Assembly: GCA_910579125.1 (NCBI GenBank)
Contig: CAJTTH010000003.1
Location: forward strand, 123,803 to 132,104
Source of the DNA: an uncultured Oscillospiraceae bacterium
Lineage (GTDB): Bacteria; Bacillota; Clostridia; Oscillospirales; Ruminococcaceae
Length of the DNA: 8,302 bases
Direction of reading: 5' to 3'
Below are positions 1 to 5,282 of the stretch, in pieces. Position 1 is the first letter of the stretch. Each line of letters starts with the position of its first letter. Both the position numbers and the translations under genes were made by a program. The notes below the pieces were generated by a model. It was not told the DNA's origin. It worked only from the letters and a program-made list of their open reading frames with translations, and did not search any database.

Positions 1-284
1 GGAATATCCCCGCCGCAAGTGTTATCCCGAAAGGTATACGGCGCGGTGAATACGTTCAGGGCGTCGGCTACGGTATGCACCGTTACGCAGGTCCGAAACC
101 GCCGCGCGGCAAGACACATAAATACCGTTTTACGATCTACGCGCTGGACTGTTCCCTTGATTTGAAGCCGTTCAGCTTTAAAGGAAAGATTCTCCGCGCG
201 GCACAGGGGCATATCGTTCAGCGCGGCGAGGTTTACGGTTATTTTGAGGAGAACGGTCTGCGGAAAGGCGGAAATTCCAAATGA
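1..284 (+). CDS. YbhB/YbcL family (PEBP-like) protein, 3' end only
   Basis: The reading frame is open from the window edge (first full codon at position 3) to a TGA at 282-284, giving about 93 C-terminal residues. The motif Y-A-G-P-K-P-P-R-G-K-T-H-K-Y, followed by F-T-I-Y-A-L-D, is the signature of the bacterial YbhB/YbcL branch of phosphatidylethanolamine-binding (Raf kinase inhibitor-like) proteins. The later G-H-I-V-Q-R-G-E-V-Y-G-Y matches the family's C-terminal strand. These are small cytosolic or periplasmic proteins with an anion/ligand pocket, and their bacterial role is poorly defined. The N-terminal half with the other pocket residues lies outside the window, so start, length and any signal peptide cannot be judged. 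The next gene begins about 26 nt downstream on the same strand, which suggests co-transcription. Confidence 0.85.
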   Translation, partial: NIPAASVIPKGIRRGEYVQGVGYGMHRYAGPKPPRGKTHKYRFTIYALDCSLDLKPFSFKGKILRAAQGHIVQRGEVYGYFEENGLRKGGNSK

Positions 285-310
285 ATATATTCAAAATGTA
301 GGAGTATATG

Positions 311-772
311 ATGAATATCGAAAAAATAACAAAGGCAGCCTTTACGGTTATCGGCAAGGAAGGTTCTACCGAGGACGGAGAGGGCTTTATCGGACGGCTT
401 TGGGAGGACGCGAATTCCCATTTCGGCGAAATTGCGCACCTCGCCAAAAAGGATGAAAACGGAGTTCCGCTCGGAGTGTGGGGCGCGATGACAGACTTCT
501 CGCGCTCGTTCAAGCCGTGGACAAATTTCAGAGAGGGGTTGTATCTCGCGGGTGCGGAATGCGTGGACGGCGCGGAGGCTCCCGAGGGCTGGGTAAAGTG
601 GACTATACCCGCTTACGAGTATCTGCGCGTTGAATGCGAAAACGAGAACACGTTCAGCGATATGATAAAGTATCTTGAGAAAAACGTTCTCACACTCGCG
701 GGAGCCGTGCACGACTTTACCTGTCCGCGGACGGGTAAGAGCTATATGCTTTTTCCGATAAAAAAATTGTAA
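311..772 (+). CDS. GyrI-like / AraC effector-binding domain protein
   Basis: This is a stand-alone 153-residue protein with the GyrI-like (SOUL/AraC effector-binding) fold and no DNA-binding domain. Visible hallmarks are an N-terminal strand with F-T-V-I-G, a central G-V-W-G-A-M-T-D-F segment, the strand Y-L-A-G-A-E-C with the glutamate that family members often use for cationic ligands, and W-V-K-W-T-I-P-A-Y-E-Y (residues 94-104). The C terminus (R-T-G-K-S-Y-M-L-F-P-I) is also typical. It resembles Cass2-type small-molecule binding proteins. Two adjacent ATGs exist, at 308 and 311. AGGAG at 300-304 is 6 nt from the second and only 3 nt from the first, so 311 is preferred. The likely role is binding a hydrophobic or cationic small molecule, but no ligand can be named. 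It sits 26 nt after the PEBP gene and 17 nt before the GNAT gene. Confidence 0.8.
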   Translation: MNIEKITKAAFTVIGKEGSTEDGEGFIGRLWEDANSHFGEIAHLAKKDENGVPLGVWGAMTDFSRSFKPWTNFREGLYLAGAECVDGAEAPEGWVKWTIPAYEYLRVECENENTFSDMIKYLEKNVLTLAGAVHDFTCPRTGKSYMLFPIKKL

Positions 773-789
773 TACAGGGGTACAGCGCT

Positions 790-1212
790 ATGATCTTTAA
801 AGAATCCGACGGCATAAAAATAACGCTTACGAAAGAGCAGAAAGATATGCTGCAAACAGCGGATAATATAAAAATATGTATCGGTTATTCCACCACGTTA
901 GCGTTTGACATTTATAACAATGACGATCTAATCGGATTTGCGCTGCTTTATAAGTTTGACGAGGGCTGTTACTTCCTGTGGGATTACGCTGTCGATACGG
1001 ATTTTCAGAACAGACATTACGGTACGCAGGCGCTCATCGAATTGATAAACTTTATGAAAAACAGCTTCGGAATGCACACAATGACGACAACATATATTTA
1101 CGGTAACAACCACGCAAGGCATGTTTATGAAAAGGTCGGTCTTATTGAGACCGACGAGGTAAACAACGAAAAGACCCATGAAGTAAATATGATCTTAAAA
1201 TTGACCGACTAA
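790..1212 (+). CDS. GNAT family N-acetyltransferase
   Basis: This 140-residue cytosolic protein has the Gcn5-related acetyltransferase layout. Strand 4 plus the acetyl-CoA pyrophosphate loop is the D-Y-A-V-D-T-D-F-Q-N-R-H-Y-G-T-Q-A-L region (about residues 65-82), a Q/R-x-x-G-x-G/A loop variant with N-R-H-Y-G-T. Motif B is Y-G-N-N-H-A-R-H-V-Y-E-K-V-G-L (about 104-118), with the usual N-x-x-A-x-x-x-Y pattern. Such enzymes move an acetyl group from acetyl-CoA to an amine, and the substrate cannot be told here. The start has AGGGG at 776-780, 9 nt upstream of the ATG. The gene is 17 nt after the GyrI-like gene and 16 nt before the VWA gene. It is visibly AT-richer than its neighbours and uses ATA, TTA, AGA and AGG codons, so it may have joined the operon later. 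Confidence 0.85.
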   Translation: MIFKESDGIKITLTKEQKDMLQTADNIKICIGYSTTLAFDIYNNDDLIGFALLYKFDEGCYFLWDYAVDTDFQNRHYGTQALIELINFMKNSFGMHTMTTTYIYGNNHARHVYEKVGLIETDEVNNEKTHEVNMILKLTD

Positions 1213-1228
1213 CGCAAAGGAGCAGACT

Positions 1229-2413
1229 ATGGAACAAACACAAGAATTACAGCGCTGGCGGCTTATCCTCGGTCAGGAGAGCGACAAGCGCCTTTCGGGA
1301 ATGAAAATGCCGGCCCTCTCTGAGGAACAGGACTTGATGGACAAGGCGCTCGCGGCGATCTACAATAAAAGCGATCAGGGCGGTTTCGGAAACGGCGGCG
1401 CGGGCGCTGGTCACGGACCGTCAAATCCGCAGATCTCGCGCTGGCTCGGCGATGTACGCACGCTGTTCGACAAGGACTTGGTAAAGGTCATTCAGAACGA
1501 CGCGATGAACCGCTGCGGCTTAAAGCAGCTTATTTTCGAGCCCGAGCTGCTTGAAAATACCGAGCCTGACATCAACCTCGCCTCAACTATCTTAACGCTT
1601 AAAGAGATGATCCCCAAGCGCTCCAAGGACAGTGTCCGCGCGTTTATCCGCAAGATAATCGAGGAGATCAACCGCCTGCTCGAACAGGATATCCGACGCG
1701 CCGTGACCGCCGCAGTCAACAAGCGCGCGCACTCGCCGATACCGTCCGCGGCGGCGCTCGACTACAAAATGACGATCAGCCGCAATTTAAAGCACTATTC
1801 CCCCGAGCTGAAAACGATAGTTCCTGAGCATTTCTACTTCTTTGACCGCACGTCAAAAACCGCCGCTAACAAATGGACGGTCATTCTCGATATCGACCAG
1901 AGCGGTTCTATGGGCGAATCAGTGATATATTCGTCAGTGGTGAGCTGCATTCTCGCCAGCATGAGCGCACTTAAAACGCGTATCGTCGCGTTTGATACGA
2001 ATATTGTCGACCTCACCGAAAAAAGCTCCGACCCCGTTGACCTGCTGTACGGCTTTCAGCTCGGCGGCGGCACGGATATCGACAAGTCGGTCGTATACTG
2101 TCAACAATTCATCGAAAACCCGAAAAAGACGCTGTTTTTCCTCATCTCCGACCTTATGGAGGGCGGAAACCGCGCGGCATTCGTCCGTCGAATGGAGGAA
2201 ATGAAATCCTCAGGCGTGACGGTCGTTTGTCTGCTAGCGCTCGCCGACGGCGGCAAGCCCTACTGCGACGAGCAAATGGCGCAGAAGCTCTCGGGCTTCG
2301 GTATTCCCTGTTTCGCGTGCACTCCGCAAAGACTGCCCGAGCTGCTGGAGCGTGTGCTAAAAGGGCAGGATCTGGGCGAATTCGTCAAATCTTTAGAGGG
2401 AAAGAAAAAATAA
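1229..2413 (+). CDS. VWA domain protein of the MoxR/DUF5682-associated type
   Basis: This 394-residue cytosolic protein has no signal peptide or membrane segment. A helical N-terminal region (from R-W-R-L-I-L-G, residues 9-15) is followed by a Gly-rich hinge (51-63), a second helical part with R-W-L-G-D-V-R (71-77), and a C-terminal von Willebrand A domain from about residue 215. The MIDAS metal site is complete: D223-Q-S225-G-S227, T282 in G-G-G-T-D-I, and D308 in I-S-D-L-M-E-G-G. The N-terminal motifs, the R-N-L-K-H-Y-S-P-E segment and the overall length match VWA proteins usually encoded beside a MoxR-type AAA ATPase and a DUF5682 protein. That family is thought to remodel or activate protein complexes, but the exact job is unknown. 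None of those partners is in the window, so they may lie upstream or elsewhere. AAAGGAG at 1215-1221 supports the ATG. It is the last gene of the plus-strand operon and is followed by a terminator. Confidence 0.85.
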   Translation: MEQTQELQRWRLILGQESDKRLSGMKMPALSEEQDLMDKALAAIYNKSDQGGFGNGGAGAGHGPSNPQISRWLGDVRTLFDKDLVKVIQNDAMNRCGLKQLIFEPELLENTEPDINLASTILTLKEMIPKRSKDSVRAFIRKIIEEINRLLEQDIRRAVTAAVNKRAHSPIPSAAALDYKMTISRNLKHYSPELKTIVPEHFYFFDRTSKTAANKWTVILDIDQSGSMGESVIYSSVVSCILASMSALKTRIVAFDTNIVDLTEKSSDPVDLLYGFQLGGGTDIDKSVVYCQQFIENPKKTLFFLISDLMEGGNRAAFVRRMEEMKSSGVTVVCLLALADGGKPYCDEQMAQKLSGFGIPCFACTPQRLPELLERVLKGQDLGEFVKSLEGKKK

Positions 2414-2425
2414 AACGATAACCAA

Positions 2426-2455
2426 AACTCCCGTGAGCGTCCGTTCACGGGAGTT
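2426..2455. terminator. Bidirectional intrinsic terminator between convergent genes
   Basis: A perfect 11-bp inverted repeat (AACTCCCGTGA at 2426-2436 and TCACGGGAGTT at 2445-2455) encloses an 8-nt loop. On the minus strand the stem ends in a TTTT run. On the plus strand it is followed by the T-rich sequence ATTGTATT. It fills most of the 52-nt gap between the VWA stop (2413) and the cellulase stop (2466), so it can serve both transcripts. Confidence 0.9.
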
Positions 2456-2465
2456 ATTGTATTCA

Positions 2466-4550
2466 TTACAATCCTTTCGCGTCGGTGAGCGTAATGCCGT
2501 TCGCTCCGAGCGGTATTTCATGGTCGAGACCGACAAATTTGCCGCCCTCCTGCCACAGTACCTCCTTGACGAAATTGTACTTCTCGGTATCCCAAGTCGT
2601 AAAATCATCGAGAACAAGCCCGCCCGTGTCGCCTGAATTTGCGTTGTAGCACCAGAATGTGTGGTTGAGGTGATATTCCTTTATCAGCTTGCGCATACAA
2701 GTCATCCACGTGAGGTTCGGCTCACGCATAAATCCGCCCCATTCGCCGATAAGCAGCGGCGCGGTGTTTTCCTTATGAATGTACAGCCAGTTGTCCTGCC
2801 AGCAGTCGCGGATAAGGCTGTCGTAGCTGTATCCGTCCTTGAACCACGGCTGTTCGTAAACGGTAGGTCCGTAGTCGTGTGGCGAGTACACCAGCTTATC
2901 CCGGTACTGCCCGAGATCGACGGGGTAATCCCTCACGCCGCGCAGATTGCCGCCCCACCAGTTGAAGTAATAGTCGTCCGAATTAGCGGACGAATAGTCG
3001 CCGTTCTTCTTGGAGTAGATCTCCGTGCCCTCAACCATTATCAGCAAATTCGGATTTTTCGCGAGCACCTTTTTCGCGGCGGTCTCGGCGGTGTACTTCC
3101 AGTTGTTCTTAGCGGTAGAGTTGTTCCAGATCGCCGCCGCGCTGCCCTCGTTCGGCTTGCCGTGCGGCTCGTTTTTAATATCGAGCGCGATGATCGTGTC
3201 GTTGTCCTTGTAGCGCTCGGCAATCCACTCCAACGCATGATAATAGTCGTCGACAGTCACCTTGTCGGTGTACCAGAGGTTGACGTTATGCCCCATAGCG
3301 TTTGTCTCGGCGCAGTGGATATCGGGCATAACCTTAATTCCGTTTTCCTCAGCGAGTTTCAAGAAATAATCGAAAATTTGCAGGCTGTTCATATCGTTAA
3401 GCTCGGTGTTGGACGCGTTGTTGTAATTGGCTCTCGGGTACTCGCCGCGCGACCATTGGTTGAGCAGCTCGACGGATATCGGCACGCGTATCAGATTAAA
3501 CCCGTGATCGGCTATTCCCTTTACCGAGGTGCGCAGATTGCTGTTCCACAAGCCGTCGAACGTGTTCGTTCCCGTGTTGTAGCCGAACCAGTTCACGCCC
3601 GTAAGCCAGACCTGTTTTCCGTTTTTGTCAAGAATTTTATTGCCGTCGGTATGTAGCCAGTCGTCGCCCTGTTTCGCCTTGTCGGTGCGCTTCAGAAGCT
3701 CCTCAACATTGCCCGACGGAGCGGGTGTGGAGGTGTTTTTATCATTGTTCTGATTGTTATTCTGATTACCGTTTCCGTTATTATTTTGATTGTTGTTATT
3801 ATTGCTCGGAGCGCTTGACCGGGTTCCGTTAAAATCCACGGCCGAGGGCGGCGTAAACGCTGTCGGGCTGCTGTAATTGAACCCGAAATTCACATTGCCG
3901 CCAACGGGGATATCCCCGTTATATTCGGCATTGCTGACGGTCGCTTTCGTACCGTTCACACTGATATTGCCGTTCCATGAATTGGAAATTTTAAATCCGT
4001 TCGGCACGTCAAATTTCACCGTCCACTCTCCGATATTGTTCGCGGAATTGTTCGTGATAGTGAGCTCGCATGTTCCGCATTTATTACCCGATTCCTCCCA
4101 AGTGCTACCCGCGCTCCACGAGAACGAAACGCCGCCCGAGGGCTGCGGACTTGACGAACTCTGAGGAGACAAGCTGCTTTGCGGCGGCGTGCTGCTCTGA
4201 GTTGTTGAGCTGCTCTGCGGCGGCTCGCTGCTTTGCGTAGCTGAACTGCTCTGAGGCTGTTGACTGCTTTCCGCTGACGAGCTTTCGAGTGTGACGCTCT
4301 CGGTCGACGAGTTTTGGGTGCTGCTTTCCGTACCTGACGAGCCGCTCGAGGACGCGCTGCCTGTTAAAGTACCCGAGCTCTCCGACGGCTTTTCCGAAGT
4401 GCTTTCCGACAAGCTCTCCGAAGAAACTGACGAGCTGTCCGAAACGCTCTCCGAACCCGATTCATACGAGACGGTATTACCCGCGCAGCCCGTAAACAAC
4501 AGTATTACCGACAAAACAAACGCTGCGGATTTGGTTAGAAATTTTTTCAT
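2466..4550 (-). CDS. Lipoprotein endoglucanase: CBM2 plus GH5 (GH5_1-like)
   Basis: This is a predicted surface-anchored cellulase of 694 residues. The signal peptide has a basic start (M-K-K-F-L-T-K), a hydrophobic core and a lipobox L-F-T-G-C with Cys22 as the lipidation site. A Ser-rich tether follows (about 25-138), then a family 2 carbohydrate-binding module (about 140-244, with paired cysteines 158 and 161 and W-N-G, F-G-F-N-Y motifs), an Asn/Gln-rich linker (about 247-272) and a GH5 catalytic domain (about 282-669). GH5 landmarks are G-V-N-W-F-G near 318, N-L-I-R-V-P with R355, D-I-H with H412, N-E-P-H with acid/base E461, Y-S-P-H-D-Y with H558 and Y560, and I-G-E-W-G-G with nucleophile E603. 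The N-W-F-G, N-E-P-H and H-D-Y-G-P motifs resemble subfamily GH5_1. The domain probably cuts internal beta-1,4-glucan bonds. No dockerin is present, so it acts from the cell surface and not in a cellulosome. A TTG at 4568 would add six residues, but AAAGGAG at 4557-4563 lies 6 nt before the ATG at 4550 and fixes the start. Confidence 0.93.
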   Translation of the reverse strand: MKKFLTKSAAFVLSVILLFTGCAGNTVSYESGSESVSDSSSVSSESLSESTSEKPSESSGTLTGSASSSGSSGTESSTQNSSTESVTLESSSAESSQQPQSSSATQSSEPPQSSSTTQSSTPPQSSLSPQSSSSPQPSGGVSFSWSAGSTWEESGNKCGTCELTITNNSANNIGEWTVKFDVPNGFKISNSWNGNISVNGTKATVSNAEYNGDIPVGGNVNFGFNYSSPTAFTPPSAVDFNGTRSSAPSNNNNNQNNNGNGNQNNNQNNDKNTSTPAPSGNVEELLKRTDKAKQGDDWLHTDGNKILDKNGKQVWLTGVNWFGYNTGTNTFDGLWNSNLRTSVKGIADHGFNLIRVPISVELLNQWSRGEYPRANYNNASNTELNDMNSLQIFDYFLKLAEENGIKVMPDIHCAETNAMGHNVNLWYTDKVTVDDYYHALEWIAERYKDNDTIIALDIKNEPHGKPNEGSAAAIWNNSTAKNNWKYTAETAAKKVLAKNPNLLIMVEGTEIYSKKNGDYSSANSDDYYFNWWGGNLRGVRDYPVDLGQYRDKLVYSPHDYGPTVYEQPWFKDGYSYDSLIRDCWQDNWLYIHKENTAPLLIGEWGGFMREPNLTWMTCMRKLIKEYHLNHTFWCYNANSGDTGGLVLDDFTTWDTEKYNFVKEVLWQEGGKFVGLDHEIPLGANGITLTDAKGL
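3732..3806 (-). repeat. Asn/Gln-rich linker between CBM2 and GH5
   Basis: About 25 codons of the cellulase gene are almost entirely Asn with Gln, Gly and Asp. The DNA is correspondingly AT-rich (AAT/AAC runs on the coding strand). It marks a flexible hinge between the binding module and the catalytic domain and is prone to length change by slippage. Confidence 0.8.
4131..4259 (-). repeat. 12-residue (36-bp) Pro-Gln-Ser repeats in the cellulase tether
   Basis: The C-terminal part of the Ser-rich tether repeats with a period of 12 residues. The unit is roughly P-Q-S-S-S-x-T-Q-S-S-x-P, seen three times with a partial fourth. Glutamines recur every 6 residues. The copies have drifted in DNA sequence, with alternating CTGCTCTGAGG- and CTGCTCTGCGG-like segments on the plus strand. 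The repeat sits inside a longer Ser-rich stretch that runs to about 4478. Confidence 0.75.
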
Positions 4551-4556
4551 AATACG

Positions 4557-4563
4557 CTCCTTT
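4557..4563 (-). promoter_or_regulatory. Ribosome binding site that sets the cellulase start
   Basis: AAAGGAG on the minus strand lies 6 nt before the ATG at 4550. It falls inside the six extra codons that a TTG start at 4568 would add, so the ATG is the real start. A four-pair CCTT/AAGG hairpin could form over part of it, but that is weak. Confidence 0.85.
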
Positions 4564-4586
4564 GACAAGGCTTGATCGTTATCTAT

Positions 4587-4615
4587 ATTGTAGCATCTTA
4601 TTCCAAAAATGTCAA
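4587..4615 (-). promoter_or_regulatory. Sigma-A promoter of the cellulase gene
   Basis: On the minus strand there is TTGACA (4610-4615), a 17-bp spacer and TACAAT (4587-4592), with TGC directly before the -10 box as an extended -10 element. The -35 is a perfect consensus and the -10 has one mismatch. Transcription should start near 4580, giving a leader of about 30 nt before the ATG at 4550. The -35 lies inside one arm of the upstream operon's terminator hairpin. No clear catabolite (cre-like) operator was seen. Confidence 0.85.
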
Positions 4616-4640
4616 CCGCTGTTAAACGGCTGACATTTGG
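4603..4640 (-). terminator. Intrinsic terminator of the murT-gatD operon
   Basis: Inverted arms AAATGTCAACCG (4607-4618) and CGGCTGACATTT (4627-4638) pair over 12 positions with one mismatch, around an 8-nt loop. On the minus strand the second arm ends in a TTTTT tract. The CC/GG pairs at 4603-4604 and 4639-4640 could extend the stem past two bulged bases. It begins a few nucleotides after the GatD-like stop codon (4644), where an operon terminator is expected. Confidence 0.8.
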
Positions 4641-4643
4641 TAA

Positions 4644-5270
4644 TTATTTCCGCAAAATAAGCAGGTCGGCGAAATACTCTGCCATAAACGGATTGCGTAT
4701 CAGCAGCGGACCTATGATATGCGTTCCGAAAAAATTCCCGACGCGTATACCCTCGGAGGACGCGTCCTTGGGACTGTTGCCCGCGCCTTGCTTTACCGTG
4801 AAAAGCGGCTCCTTAACGCCGTAAACACCGCTAGCCTTGTTGACAAAGCCGATAATCTCACGCCCCTCAAACTCGACAATGCTGTCGGTGACTATCCTTT
4901 CCGCGCCCTCCTCGGTGATGAAATCGAACAGCGCAAGCCCCTCGTGCACCTTTTTGCCGCGGTCGGTTATCTTTCTGCCGAATATCTCAAACGAATTGCC
5001 CGTTGCCAGTATTACCGTGCCGCCGTCAACAGCGCCTTTCAGCGATTCGCCTTGATCGAACAGATATTCCAGCGCGATCTTCTGATTGCGCTCCGTTCCC
5101 GAGCCGACGTAGATAAAGTCAAATTCCGAGAAGTACATTCCGTCGCCGACGGAGCGGCGCATTATTACGACCTCCTCGCCTTTTTGCGCGAGAGCACGTT
5201 CAAGGGCGAGAATGTTCGCGTAGTCGCCGTAAAGGTTCATTAAATCGGGAAACAAATGCAGAATTTTCAT
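4644..5270 (-). CDS. gatD: GatD-like glutamine amidotransferase subunit lacking the catalytic Cys and His
   Basis: This 208-residue cytosolic protein has the GatD framework (class I amidotransferase-like, CobB/CobQ type). It shows N-terminal F-P-D-L-M-N-L-Y-G-D-Y-A-N-I (7-20), V-G-S-G-T-E-R (55-61), a Gly-rich elbow region (84-98), G-F-V-N-K near 141, G-A-G-N near 162 and G-P-L-L-I-R-N-P (187-194). GatD normally releases ammonia from glutamine for MurT to amidate the D-Glu of lipid II. Here the nucleophile elbow, usually C-G-G-Y-Q-L-L-G, reads A-T-G-N-S-F-E-I-F-G (89-98), and the protein has no cysteine anywhere. The usual G-T-Y-L-H-G-P-L-L reads G-T-H-I-I-G-P-L-L (182-190), with Ile186 in the catalytic His place. 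Glutaminase activity is therefore not expected. It may be a structural or regulatory partner of MurT. The gene starts 12 nt after murT, with a GAGAGGG ribosome binding site. The frame is intact and well conserved, so this does not look like decay. Confidence 0.85.
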   Translation of the reverse strand: MKILHLFPDLMNLYGDYANILALERALAQKGEEVVIMRRSVGDGMYFSEFDFIYVGSGTERNQKIALEYLFDQGESLKGAVDGGTVILATGNSFEIFGRKITDRGKKVHEGLALFDFITEEGAERIVTDSIVEFEGREIIGFVNKASGVYGVKEPLFTVKQGAGNSPKDASSEGIRVGNFFGTHIIGPLLIRNPFMAEYFADLLILRK

Positions 5271-5282
5271 ACGTTCACCCTC

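Noticed and set aside
239..712. Open frames on the minus strand opposite the PEBP and GyrI-like genes.
   Set aside because: They overlap two plus-strand genes with strong family motifs, and their translations show no domain.
2661..3656. Long open frame (331 codons) on the plus strand, opposite the cellulase.
   Set aside because: It lies wholly antisense to the well-supported GH5 coding region. Its product is low-complexity Val/Arg-rich with no recognisable domain, as expected for a shadow of a GC-biased gene.
4131..4478. Serine-rich repeat region considered as a CRISPR-like or mobile repeat array.
   Set aside because: The repeats are in frame within the cellulase gene, degenerate at the DNA level, and explained by a low-complexity protein tether.
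4551..4568. TTG start for the cellulase that would add six residues.
   Set aside because: The extra codons contain the ribosome binding site itself. The ATG at 4550 has ideal spacing and starts a normal signal peptide.
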